From assembly GCA_947488815.1 (NCBI GenBank), contig CANLCC010000041.1, positions 1 through 19,927 on the forward strand: a stretch of 19,927 nucleotides of DNA, given 5' to 3'. The DNA comes from CAIQIA01 sp945861105 (lineage in GTDB: Bacteria > Cyanobacteriota > Cyanobacteriia > PCC-6307 > Cyanobiaceae). The position numbers were made by a program, and so were the translations under genes. The notes below the pieces were generated by a model. It worked only from the letters and a program-made list of their open reading frames with translations. It searched no databases and was not told the DNA's origin. This document shows, piece after piece, positions 6,435-13,937 of this stretch. How positions within the stretch are numbered: the first letter of the stretch is position 1; each line of letters begins with the position of its first letter.

Positions 6435-7238
6435 GTGGGCGACACCCCGGAGCCCAACACCGAGCTGTTTGACACCGGTGGCCTGCCCGACCGGTTCCAG
6501 CAGCTGTTCTCGTTGTTTCAGATCCGGCTGGTGGGGGGCATCCTGATCGGCTATTTCGTGCTGCGGTGCGCGCTGCTGGTGGCCCTCGCCCCGGCCCTCG
6601 ACCCCTTCATGCGCCTCTCGCAGCTGTCGACGCTGGCGAACAGCGCCTTCCTGTTGCCCCTGGGCTGCGCCCTCTACCTGCTGGGCAGTGGCTACCGCCG
6701 TCTGGCGGCAGAAAAACCCCTGCTGAGGGTGATGTTCCCGCTGCTGCTACCCCTGAGCGTCGGCATCGGCCTGCTGCTGCCCCTGGCGATCATGGCCAGT
6801 GGTCACAATCTGCAGCAGCAGCAGGAGTCGGCCAGCCGAGCCAGCCAGGCCATGCTCGACAACCACCGTCAGTGGGAGCGCCGCATGGCCACCGTTCCCA
6901 GCATCACCGCCGCCAGGGCCTTCACCGATGCCATCGGCGTGCCCCTGCCCATGGCCGCCGACGACCCGATGCCGCTGGTGCGCTGGCGCTTCGCCCAGGC
7001 CCTGCACCAGCGCCACGAAACTCTGATGGAACAGCAACCCCTGGCGACCATCACCCCTTACCAGCAGGAACTGCTGAGCATGGGGCATCAGATCACCGCT
7101 GTGGTCCTGTCGCTGTTCTCGGGGGTGTCGCTGCTGCTGCTTTTCCTGCAGGGTCGCAACCGCTTCCGCCGCTACCACCTCAGCTCGTCGACCTTCCTGA
7201 CTGCCGAGGCGGTGAAGCCCAGGCATCGCAACCGCTGA
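6435..7238 (+). CDS. Four-helix membrane protein, HpsJ-like
   Basis: This is a predicted inner-membrane protein of 267 residues. Four hydrophobic segments lie near residues 31-53, 66-84, 98-121 and 219-239. Between the third and fourth is a soluble stretch of about 95 residues that begins with a Gln-rich, probably helical segment (HNLQQQQESASRASQAM). This layout, including the PLAI...QQQQ transition, recalls the HpsJ family of cyanobacteria, whose genes occur with pseudopilin genes in hormogonium polysaccharide loci. The resemblance is from memory and is only moderate. The GTG start at 6435 is the only good one and sits inside a 10-base palindrome CACGGCCGTG (6428-6437). It is divergent from the minor-pilin cassette and convergent with lepA, 13 bases from its stop. 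A role in pilus function or surface polysaccharide is possible but unproven. Confidence 0.7.
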   Translation: MGDTPEPNTELFDTGGLPDRFQQLFSLFQIRLVGGILIGYFVLRCALLVALAPALDPFMRLSQLSTLANSAFLLPLGCALYLLGSGYRRLAAEKPLLRVMFPLLLPLSVGIGLLLPLAIMASGHNLQQQQESASRASQAMLDNHRQWERRMATVPSITAARAFTDAIGVPLPMAADDPMPLVRWRFAQALHQRHETLMEQQPLATITPYQQELLSMGHQITAVVLSLFSGVSLLLLFLQGRNRFRRYHLSSSTFLTAEAVKPRHRNR

Positions 7239-7251
7239 GCAGCCGTCCGCT

Positions 7252-9060
7252 CTACTGGTTCAGCTTGAGCACGGCCATGAAGGCCTCCTGGGGCACCTCG
7301 ACCCGGCCCATGGCCTTCATCCGCTTTTTGCCCTTAGCCTGCTTCTGCAGAAGCTTTTTCTTGCGTGAAATGTCGCCGCCATAGCATTTGGCCAGCACAT
7401 CCTTGCGCATGGCGCTGATGCTTTCACTGGCAATGATGCGGCTGCCGATGGACGCCTGGATGGGGATCTTGAACTGTTGCCTCGGGATCAGCTCCTTCAG
7501 TTTCTCCACCAGCCCCTTGCCCACGTTGTAGGCCTTATCGCGGTGCACGATCGTGGTCAACGGATCCGCCTTCTCGCCATTGATCAACACATCCAGCCGC
7601 ACCAGCGCATTCTCGCGGTAGCCGATCAGGCTGTACTCCATGGAGGCGTAGCCCTTGGTGCGACTTTTCATCTGATCAAAAAAGTCGGTCACCACCTCGG
7701 CGAGGGGCATCTCGTAGTGCAACGTCACCCGATCGGTGGTCATGTACTTCATGTCGATGAACTGCCCGCGCCGCTCTTGGCACAGTTCCATCAAGGCGCC
7801 GTTGTAGGTGTTGGGGGTGTAGATCTCGAGCTTCACGTAGGGCTCTTCAATCGAGGCCCGCAGCTGCGGCTCTGGCAGCGTCGCCGGATTGTCGACCAGC
7901 AACGTCTCACCATCCAGCAGGTTGACGCGATAGACCACCGAAGGGGCCGTGACGATCAGGTCAAGGTCATATTCACGCTCCAGCCGTTCCTGCACGATTT
8001 CCATGTGCAGCAGTCCCAGAAACCCGCACCTGAAGCCGAAGCCCATGGCACTGCTGGTTTCGGGTTCGTACTGCAGGGCTGCATCCGAGAGGCGCAGCTT
8101 GTCGAGGGCTTCCCGCAGATCCGGATACTGGTCGGCATCGGTGGGAAACAGGCCGCAGAACACCATCGGCTTGGCCTCGGTGTACCCCGGTAGCGGGTCC
8201 GGCGCCGGATCTGCCGCCAGGGTGATCGTGTCCCCCACCCGGGCATCGGCCACCGCCTTGATCGACGCCGCCAGATAGCCCACCTCGCCGGCATGCAGCT
8301 CGTTCACCTGGCGCTGGTCGGGGGCCATCACCCCCACCTCGTCGAGTTCATAGGTCTTGCGGCTGGCCATCAGCAGCACCTTGTCGCGCTGACGCAGGCG
8401 GCCGCTCAGCACCCTGAAATAGACAATCACCCCCCGGTAGGGGTCGTAATACGAGTCAAAGATCAAGGCCCGCAGCGGTTCCTCGACCCGGTCGGGCGGT
8501 GGTGGCACCCGATCGACCACCGCCTGCAGAATCTCGGGCACCCCGAGGCCCGTCTTGGCCGAACAGGCGATGGCCTGGGTGGTGTCGAGGCCGATCACCT
8601 CCTCGATTTCGGCCGAGATGCGTTCTGGATCAGCCCCCGGCAGGTCGATCTTGTTCAGCACCGGGATGATTTCGAGGTCGTTGTCGATCGCCAGGTACAC
8701 ATTGGCCAGGGTCTGGGCCTCCACCCCCTGGCTCGCATCCACCACCAGCAAAGCCCCTTCGCAGGCCTGCAGGCTGCGACTCACTTCATACGAAAAGTCG
8801 ACGTGACCAGGGGTGTCGATCAGGTTGAGGATGTAGATCTCACCATCGGCGGCTTTGTACTCCATCCGTGCCGCCTGCAGCTTGATGGTGATGCCCCGCT
8901 CCCGCTCCAGCTCCATGTTGTCGAGGAACTGCTCCTGCATGTCGCGGGCCGCCACCGTTCCCGTGTCCTGCAGCAACCGATCGGCCAGGGTCGATTTGCC
9001 ATGGTCGATGTGGGCAATGATGCAGAAATTGCGGATCCGGGAGACGGGAACGTCGGTCAT
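7252..9060 (-). CDS. lepA: Elongation factor 4 (LepA), ribosome back-translocase GTPase
   Basis: This 602-residue translational GTPase acts on the ribosome during stalled or stressed translation. All G motifs are visible: P-loop AHIDHGKST (16-24), switch I RGITI (55-59), DTPGHVDF (82-89), NKID (136-139) and a SAKTG motif. The elongation-factor G-like domains follow (GFGFRCGFLGLLHMEIVQER). The LepA-specific C-terminus is complete, with ISRKKKLLQKQAKGKKRMK near the end and VPQEAFMAVLKLNQ as the last residues. The length is normal for the family. ATG 9060 begins MTDVPVSRIRNFCIIAHID, the usual LepA N-terminus. It is divergent from the small multidrug transporter gene, with a 96-base gap that must hold both promoters. 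Confidence 0.98.
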   Translation of the reverse strand: MTDVPVSRIRNFCIIAHIDHGKSTLADRLLQDTGTVAARDMQEQFLDNMELERERGITIKLQAARMEYKAADGEIYILNLIDTPGHVDFSYEVSRSLQACEGALLVVDASQGVEAQTLANVYLAIDNDLEIIPVLNKIDLPGADPERISAEIEEVIGLDTTQAIACSAKTGLGVPEILQAVVDRVPPPPDRVEEPLRALIFDSYYDPYRGVIVYFRVLSGRLRQRDKVLLMASRKTYELDEVGVMAPDQRQVNELHAGEVGYLAASIKAVADARVGDTITLAADPAPDPLPGYTEAKPMVFCGLFPTDADQYPDLREALDKLRLSDAALQYEPETSSAMGFGFRCGFLGLLHMEIVQERLEREYDLDLIVTAPSVVYRVNLLDGETLLVDNPATLPEPQLRASIEEPYVKLEIYTPNTYNGALMELCQERRGQFIDMKYMTTDRVTLHYEMPLAEVVTDFFDQMKSRTKGYASMEYSLIGYRENALVRLDVLINGEKADPLTTIVHRDKAYNVGKGLVEKLKELIPRQQFKIPIQASIGSRIIASESISAMRKDVLAKCYGGDISRKKKLLQKQAKGKKRMKAMGRVEVPQEAFMAVLKLNQ

Positions 9061-9156
9061 GCGCGGTCGGTCGCGGGCGGTGTCCCGACCGGAGGCGGGA
9101 TTCGCAGGATTCAGAATGACGCGATCCTAGGGAGCCGTCCGGGGCAGCGCCTTCCC

Positions 9157-9489
9157 ATGACTCCCTCCCATCCGTGGCTGCTGCTGGGGCTCGCGATCGC
9201 CGCCGAGGTGCTCGGCACCTCGTGCCTGCGCCTCTCGACCGGCATGACCCGGCCGGGGCCCACCCTGCTGGTGCTGGCGTCCTACGCGGTGGCCATGGTG
9301 CTCATGGCCCGGGTGGTGCTGGTGCTGCCCCTTGGCCTCACCTACGCCATCTGGAGCGGCCTCGGCATCGTCGCCACGGTGACGGTGGGGGTGCTGGCCT
9401 ACGGCCAGATCCCCACCGCAGGCCAGCTGGTGGGCCTGGCTCTGATCGTGGCCGGGGTGGTGATCGTGAACCTCAACGGCCCTGCCTAA
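9157..9489 (+). CDS. EmrE-type small multidrug resistance (SMR) transporter
   Basis: This 110-residue protein has four transmembrane helices (about residues 7-25, 34-52, 58-79 and 85-106). SMR proteins are dual-topology antiporters that exchange protons for cationic drugs or quaternary ammonium compounds. The key membrane Glu is present in helix 1 (LAIAAEVLGTSCLRLS, Glu17). TYAIWSGLGIV in helix 3 matches the EmrE subgroup rather than the guanidinium (Gdx/SugE) subgroup. The C-terminus GVVIVNLNG is also EmrE-like. I chose ATG 9157 because it places the helix-1 Glu at the expected distance; the frame is open far upstream in antisense to lepA, which is not coding. SMR proteins often work as pairs, but no second SMR gene is adjacent. 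The one HIP1 octamer I noticed (9193-9200) lies inside this gene. Confidence 0.92.
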   Translation: MTPSHPWLLLGLAIAAEVLGTSCLRLSTGMTRPGPTLLVLASYAVAMVLMARVVLVLPLGLTYAIWSGLGIVATVTVGVLAYGQIPTAGQLVGLALIVAGVVIVNLNGPA

Positions 9490-9514
9490 GCTCAGTCCAG
9501 AAGCCCAGCGCCCC

Positions 9515-9787
9515 ATGACCACCGACGCCACGGCCCCCACCGACACCAGCGACCCCGCCGCCCTCACCCACGACAACGTCGAACGGGTGCTCGACGAACT
9601 GCGTCCCTACCTGATGGCCGACGGCGGCAACGTCGAAGTCGTCGAACTCGACGGTCCCATCGTCAAGGTGCGCCTGCAGGGGGCCTGCGGCAGCTGCCCC
9701 AGCAGCACCATGACCCTCAAGATGGGCATCGAACGCAAGCTGCGCGAAGCGATTCCCGAAATCAGCGAAGTGGTGCAGGTGCTCTGA
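9515..9787 (+). CDS. NifU-like C-terminal domain Fe-S scaffold protein
   Basis: This 90-residue protein consists of a single NifU C-terminal domain after a short Thr/Asp-rich tail. The cluster-binding motif is GACGSCPSSTMTLK, with the two cysteines of CxxC. The upstream VERVLDELRPYLMADGGNVEVVEL is the standard start of the domain. In cyanobacteria and plastids such short proteins (CnfU/Nfu type) receive and deliver Fe-S clusters, including to photosystem I components. They dimerise so that two CxxC motifs hold one cluster. ATG 9515 is 25 bases after the SMR stop, so the two may be cotranscribed. The protein is complete. Confidence 0.95.
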   Translation: MTTDATAPTDTSDPAALTHDNVERVLDELRPYLMADGGNVEVVELDGPIVKVRLQGACGSCPSSTMTLKMGIERKLREAIPEISEVVQVL

Positions 9788-9813
9788 CCCCCGCCGAAGT
9801 CGGGCCGGCCCCG

Positions 9814-9819
9814 TAGGCT
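9814..9819 (+). promoter_or_regulatory. Possible -10 element (TAGGCT) for serS
   Basis: TAGGCT fits the cyanobacterial TANNNT pattern and lies 22 bases before the serS start. Similar TAGNNT hexamers precede rpsN and the HTH gene at comparable distances. No clear -35 box was found. Confidence 0.3.
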
Positions 9820-9841
9820 CCCCCGAGCAATCCGCACCGCC

Positions 9842-11122
9842 GTGCTCGATCAGCGCCTGCTGCGCGAGAACCCCGACCTGATCGCACAGCAGCTGGCCCG
9901 CCGGGGGGCCGTGCCCGACCTCGGTCCCCTCGGCCGCATGGCCCTTGATCAGCGCGACCTCGAGGAGCACCGCAACACCCTCCAGGCCGAGGCGAACGGC
10001 ATCGGTCGCGACGTGGGCCAGCTGTTGCGCAGTGGCACCCCAGCCGACGATCCCGCCGTGCTGGAGCTGCGCGAACGGGGCAACCGGCTCAAGCAGCAGG
10101 TCGCCGACGTTGACGAACGGGTCAAGGACCTGGGCCGCAGCCTGCTCGAAGGGTTGCGCAGCCTGCCCAACCTGCCGGCGGCCGCCACCCCCGACGGCCG
10201 CAGTGAAGCCGACAACGTTGAACGCCATCGCTGGGGCACCCCCCGCCGGGAGGAGGGCCTGCTCGAGCACTGGCAGATCGCCGAGCGGCTGGGCCTGTTC
10301 GAGAACGAACGGTCGGTGCGCATCGCCCAGAGCCGCTTCGTGACGCTCATGGGCATGGGCGCCCGCCTCGAACGGGCCCTGATCGCCTTCATGCTCGACC
10401 ACCACGGTCGCAATGGCTATCGCGAGATGGCGCCGCCGATCCTGGTCAACAGCGCCAGCCTCACGGGTTCTGGCCAGTTGCCCAAGTTCGCCGACGAAAG
10501 CTTCCGCTGCGCCGACGACGACCTCTGGCTCACCCCCACCGCCGAGGTGCCCCTCACCGCCTTCCACCGCGACGAGGTGATCGCCGCCGACCAGCTGCCG
10601 CTGCGTTACGTCGCCCACACCCCCTGCTTCCGCCGTGAGGCCGGCTCCTACGGCCGCGACACCCGCGGTCTGATCCGCCTGCACCAGTTCAACAAGGTCG
10701 AGCTGTACTGGTTCTGCCACCCCGACCATTCCGACGAGGCCCACGAACAGCTCACCCGGGATGCCGAGGGCATCCTCGAAGCCCTGGGGCTGCCCTACCG
10801 CCGCCTCGAGCTCTGCAGCGGCGACCTGGGCTTCTCGGCCGCCCGCACCTACGACCTCGAGGTGTGGCTCGCCGGCGCCGGCGCCTACCGCGAGATCTCC
10901 AGCTGCAGCACCTGCGGTGATTTCCAGGCCCGGCGGTCGGCCATCCGCTGCCGCGACGGCAAGACCACCCGCCTGCTGCACACCCTCAACGGCAGCGGCC
11001 TCGCGATCGGCCGCACCATGGCCGCCCTGCTTGAGCACGGCCAGCAGCCCGACGGCTCGGTGCAACTGCCCGAGGTGCTGGTGCCTTACCTGGGTTGCGA
11101 TCGGCTCACGCCGCCCGCCTGA
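9842..11122 (+). CDS. serS: Seryl-tRNA synthetase
   Basis: This 426-residue class II aminoacyl-tRNA synthetase charges tRNA-Ser (and tRNA-Sec where present). Residues ~1-105 form the N-terminal coiled-coil arm (EEHRNTLQAEANGIGRDVGQ ... LRERGNRLKQQVADVDERVK) that grips the long variable arm of tRNA-Ser. The catalytic domain shows TPTAEVP (231-237), motif 2 FRREAGSYGRDTRG (263-276) and motif 3 NGSGLAIGRTMAAL (383-396). Length and ends are normal. GTG 9842 gives MLDQRLLRENPDLI, the usual SerRS start. It lies 54 bases after the NifU-like gene with its own likely promoter, and 28 bases before the protease gene. Confidence 0.98.
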   Translation: MLDQRLLRENPDLIAQQLARRGAVPDLGPLGRMALDQRDLEEHRNTLQAEANGIGRDVGQLLRSGTPADDPAVLELRERGNRLKQQVADVDERVKDLGRSLLEGLRSLPNLPAAATPDGRSEADNVERHRWGTPRREEGLLEHWQIAERLGLFENERSVRIAQSRFVTLMGMGARLERALIAFMLDHHGRNGYREMAPPILVNSASLTGSGQLPKFADESFRCADDDLWLTPTAEVPLTAFHRDEVIAADQLPLRYVAHTPCFRREAGSYGRDTRGLIRLHQFNKVELYWFCHPDHSDEAHEQLTRDAEGILEALGLPYRRLELCSGDLGFSAARTYDLEVWLAGAGAYREISSCSTCGDFQARRSAIRCRDGKTTRLLHTLNGSGLAIGRTMAALLEHGQQPDGSVQLPEVLVPYLGCDRLTPPA

Positions 11123-11150
11123 CCCCGACGACCCGCCCTGAGGCCACACA

Positions 11151-12266
11151 ATGGGGCCAGAAACGGGGACTTCGGGCGTGGGGGTGTTGGCGGCACTGGC
11201 GATTCTTGCCCTGTTGATCGTGGTGCACGAGGCCGGTCATTTCTGGGCGGCCACCAGCCAGGGCATCCGCGTGTCGAGCTTCTCGGTGGGCTTCGGGCCG
11301 GTGCTGCTGGAGCGGCGCCTGCGGGGTGTGCAGTTCGCCCTGCGCCTCATTCCCCTCGGTGGCTTCGTGGCCTTTCCCGAAGACGACCCCGACGGCGGCG
11401 TCGACGCCCATGACCCCGACCTGCTGCGCAACCGCCCCCTGGGCCAGCGGGCGCTGGTCATCAGCGCCGGGGTGCTGGCCAATCTGCTGCTGGCCTGGCT
11501 TGTGCTGCTCGGCCAGGGGCTGCTGCTCGGCATCCCCGATGGCTTCAGCCCTTCGGCCGGCGTGCTCGTGTCTGGGGTGCAGGCCGGCCAGGCCGCTGCT
11601 GCCGCCGGCCTGCAGCCCGGCGATCGACTGCTGGCCCTCGACGGCACTCCCCTCGGCGGCGGCAGCCGGGCGGTGCAGACCCTGGTGCAGCAGGTGCAGA
11701 GCTCGCCTGGCCAGGCCCTGCAGCTCAGCCTCGAGCGCCGGGGCGCGCCCCTGCAGCTCACCCTGGTGCCCAGGGACCGCGAGGGCACCGGCCGCATCGG
11801 CGCCCAGCTGCAGCCCGATGGCCGCGAGACCTACCGACGCGCCCGCAGCCCGCTTGAGGTGCTGGCCCAGGCCAGCGACGACTTCCTGCGCATCACCGGC
11901 CGCACCATCGACGGCTTCCGCCAGCTGTTCACCCATTTCGGCGAGACCGCCGGCCAGGTGTCGGGGCCGGTGCGCATCGTCGAGATGGGCGCCCAGCTGG
12001 CCCAGCAGGGTGGCGGCAGCCTGTACCTGTTCACCGCGCTGATTTCGATCAACCTGGCGGTGCTCAATGCCCTGCCGCTGCCGCTGCTGGACGGCGGCCA
12101 GATGCTGCTGCTGCTGATCGAGGGGCTGCGGGGTCGCCCCCTGCCCGAGCGCCTGCAGATGGCCTTCACCCAGTCCGGGCTGGTGCTGCTGCTGGGGCTG
12201 AGCGCTGTGCTCATCGTGCGCGACACCAGCCAGCTGACGCTGGTGCGCCAGCTGCTGGGCCGCTGA
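11151..12266 (+). CDS. rseP: RseP/site-2 protease family intramembrane zinc metalloprotease
   Basis: This membrane-embedded S2P-type protease cleaves transmembrane helices of regulatory proteins such as anti-sigma factors. It is 371 residues long from ATG 11151. The zinc motif HEAGH is at 26-30 in the first helix, and the third ligand motif NALPLPLLDGG at 306-316. A PDZ domain spans about 136-209 (AGVLVSGVQAGQAAAAAGLQ, then PGDRLLALDG). Hydrophobic helices lie at about 12-30, 101-128, 294-312 and 341-357. The GTG at 11178 would remove nine non-hydrophobic residues and give a more usual start directly before the first helix, so the true start may be there. It sits between serS and nth with 1 base to nth. 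The substrate cannot be inferred from the neighbours. Confidence 0.93.
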   Translation: MGPETGTSGVGVLAALAILALLIVVHEAGHFWAATSQGIRVSSFSVGFGPVLLERRLRGVQFALRLIPLGGFVAFPEDDPDGGVDAHDPDLLRNRPLGQRALVISAGVLANLLLAWLVLLGQGLLLGIPDGFSPSAGVLVSGVQAGQAAAAAGLQPGDRLLALDGTPLGGGSRAVQTLVQQVQSSPGQALQLSLERRGAPLQLTLVPRDREGTGRIGAQLQPDGRETYRRARSPLEVLAQASDDFLRITGRTIDGFRQLFTHFGETAGQVSGPVRIVEMGAQLAQQGGGSLYLFTALISINLAVLNALPLPLLDGGQMLLLLIEGLRGRPLPERLQMAFTQSGLVLLLGLSAVLIVRDTSQLTLVRQLLGR

Positions 12267-12267
12267 G

Positions 12268-12936
12268 GTGGCTGGCCGCCTGCCCGGCCCCCGTCGGCGC
12301 GCCCCCGAGATCCACGAGCGCCTGGGGGTTCTCTATCCCCACGCCACCTGCTCCCTCGACTGGTCCACCCCCTGGGAGCTGCTGGTGGCCACGATGCTCT
12401 CGGCCCAGTGCACCGACGTGCGCGTGAACCAGACCACGCCGGCCCTGTTCGAACGCTTCCCCGATGCGGCGGCCGCCGCGGCCGTGGAATCCACCGATGT
12501 GGAGCCCTACATCCGCTGCCTCGGCTTCTACCGGGCCAAGGCACGCCACATCGTGGCGGCCGCCCGGCTGCTGATGGAGCGCCACGGCGGGGCCGTGCCC
12601 GGCTCGATGGCCGAACTGCTGCAGCTGCCCGGTGTGGCACGCAAAACCGGCAACGTGGTGCTGGCCCATGCCTTCGGCATCAATGCCGGTGTCACGGTCG
12701 ACACCCACGTGCGACGGCTGGCGGGCCGGCTGGGTCTCACCCGCCACGACGACCCGACACGCATCGAACGCGACCTGATGCCCCTGCTGCCCCGCAGCGA
12801 ATGGGAGCGGTTTTCGCTCAGGCTCATCTTCCATGGCCGGGCCGTCTGCCCGGCCCGCAGCCCCCGCTGCCGGGACTGCAGCCTGGTCGACCTCTGCCCC
12901 ACAGGCCGTCGCAGCGTCGGGACGGCCATCGTCTAG
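12268..12936 (+). CDS. nth: Endonuclease III, DNA glycosylase/AP lyase
   Basis: This 222-residue base-excision-repair enzyme removes oxidised pyrimidines and cuts at abasic sites. The helix-hairpin-helix motif LPGVARKTGNVV contains catalytic Lys126, and VDTHV contains catalytic Asp145. The C-terminal [4Fe-4S] loop has four cysteines in the classical spacing C-X6-C-X2-C-X5-C (194, 201, 204, 210; CPARSPRCRDCSLVDLC). ATMLSAQCTDVRVN is the family's N-terminal signature. GTG 12268 starts one base after the protease stop, indicating an operon; the first ~12 residues are basic and variable. The gene is complete, and its TAG stop overlaps a likely -10 element for rpsN. Confidence 0.97.
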   Translation: MAGRLPGPRRRAPEIHERLGVLYPHATCSLDWSTPWELLVATMLSAQCTDVRVNQTTPALFERFPDAAAAAAVESTDVEPYIRCLGFYRAKARHIVAAARLLMERHGGAVPGSMAELLQLPGVARKTGNVVLAHAFGINAGVTVDTHVRRLAGRLGLTRHDDPTRIERDLMPLLPRSEWERFSLRLIFHGRAVCPARSPRCRDCSLVDLCPTGRRSVGTAIV

Positions 12937-12939
12937 CCT
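12934..12939 (+). promoter_or_regulatory. Possible -10 element (TAGCCT) for rpsN
   Basis: TAGCCT overlaps the nth stop codon and lies 32 bases before the rpsN ATG. It fits TANNNT and resembles the hexamer before serS. No -35 is evident. Confidence 0.3.
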
Positions 12940-12971
12940 GCAACCACAGTGCCTTTGTTCCGTCCAGTTGC

Positions 12972-13274
12972 ATGGCGAAAAAGTCGATGATCGCGCGCGA
13001 TGTGAAGCGCAAAAAGCTTGCCGACCGGTTCGCCGCCAAGCGCACGGCCCTGATGGCCGCCTTTGACGCCGCTGCCGATCCCATGGAGCGCCTCGAGGTG
13101 CATCGCCGCATCCAGCAGCTGCCCCGCAACAGCTTCCCCAGCCGCCAGCGCAACCGCTGCTGGGTGACCGGCAAACCGCGTGGCGTGTATCGCGACTTCG
13201 GCCTCTGCCGCAACCAGCTCCGCGAGCGGGCCCACAAGGGTCTGCTGCCCGGTGTGGTCAAGTCGAGCTGGTGA
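12972..13274 (+). CDS. rpsN: 30S ribosomal protein S14
   Basis: This 100-residue small-subunit protein binds the 3' domain of 16S rRNA. MAKKSMIARDVKRKKLADRF is the canonical N-terminus of the long, zinc-free S14 type, and RNRCWVTGKPRGVYRDFGLC followed by RNQLRERAHKG...VKSSW is the conserved C-terminus. The CxxC pairs of the zinc-binding form are absent, and the 100-residue length agrees with the zinc-free type. It starts 35 bases after nth. Its end overlaps the likely start of the aat gene. In cyanobacteria rpsN commonly lies outside the main ribosomal protein operon, as it does here. Confidence 0.98.
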   Translation: MAKKSMIARDVKRKKLADRFAAKRTALMAAFDAAADPMERLEVHRRIQQLPRNSFPSRQRNRCWVTGKPRGVYRDFGLCRNQLRERAHKGLLPGVVKSSW

Positions 13275-13908
13275 ACCGCTGACCCGGCCGGCCCCGGCGC
13301 TGGCCCCGCTGCTCTCGGCCTATGCCGAGGGCTGGTTTCCCATGGCCGATGGCGCCGAAGGTGACCTCGGCCTCTACCGCAGCCGGCGCCGGGCCTGGCT
13401 GCCGCTCGACGACGGCTTCCATGTGCCCCGGAGCCTGGGGCGGGTGCTGCGCAGCGATCGTTTCGAGTTGCGGCTCAACACGGCCTTCGAGGCGGTGGTT
13501 GCGGGCTGCGCCGACCGACCCGACACCTGGATCAGCCCGCAGCTGGCCGCGGTGTACAGCGCCCTGCGGGCCGCCGGCCGGGCCCACAGCATCGAGGCCT
13601 GGGATACCGACGGGCTGGCGGGCGGCCAGCTCGGCGTGAGCCTGGGGGCCTGCTGGATCGGTGAATCGATGTTCCACCGACGAAGCCATGCCAGCAACGT
13701 GGTGCTGGTGCAGCTGCAACGCGCCCTGCGGGCCGGTGGCTACGCCCTTTACGACGTGCAGATCCTCAATCCGCACCTGCAGCGCTTCGGGGCCCGCGAC
13801 TGTGACGACGCCGCCTGGATGCCGCAGCTGCGCCGGGCGGTGGCCCGGCCGGCGCAGCTCACCATCGGCGGGGCCAGCGTGACCAGTGAACCCTGGGTGG
13901 CAGGATGA
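13252..13908 (+). CDS. aat: Leucyl/phenylalanyl-tRNA--protein transferase
   Basis: This enzyme adds Leu or Phe from aminoacyl-tRNA to the N-termini of proteins bearing Arg or Lys, marking them for Clp degradation through the N-end rule. Characteristic segments are LLSAYAEGWFPM, GVSLGACWIGESMFHRRSHA followed by SNVVLVQLQRAL, and YDVQILNPHLQRFGARDC. The last is the family's DxQ...PHL..GA motif. The start is not certain. GTG 13252 overlaps the end of rpsN by 23 bases and gives 218 residues, slightly short of the E. coli enzyme. No ATG precedes the conserved AYxxGxFPM, and the other in-frame options are CTG 13279 or codons further inside rpsN. The gene ends 29 bases before pnp. Confidence 0.93.
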   Translation: MWSSRAGEPLTRPAPALAPLLSAYAEGWFPMADGAEGDLGLYRSRRRAWLPLDDGFHVPRSLGRVLRSDRFELRLNTAFEAVVAGCADRPDTWISPQLAAVYSALRAAGRAHSIEAWDTDGLAGGQLGVSLGACWIGESMFHRRSHASNVVLVQLQRALRAGGYALYDVQILNPHLQRFGARDCDDAAWMPQLRRAVARPAQLTIGGASVTSEPWVAG

Positions 13909-13937
13909 GGGCTGACAAGCAAGGGACATAAGCAGCA

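Noticed and set aside
4754..6472. A 572-codon plus-strand frame across the minus-strand pilin cassette
   Set aside because: It is rich in Pro, Ala, Ser and Arg without structure, while the opposite strand has four pilin-like genes with leaders, helices and overlaps.
9065..9092. Inverted repeat GGTCGG...CCGACC in the lepA leader
   Set aside because: Six base pairs with a long loop in GC-rich DNA is too likely by chance to call a regulatory element.
9193..9200. HIP1 octamer GCGATCGC as a sign of a beta-cyanobacterium
   Set aside because: One copy in almost 20 kb is far below the density typical of HIP1-rich genomes, and fits a HIP1-poor picocyanobacterium instead.
9473..11149. A 558-codon open frame opposite serS
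   Set aside because: It mirrors the intact serS reading frame and has low-complexity composition with no recognisable family.
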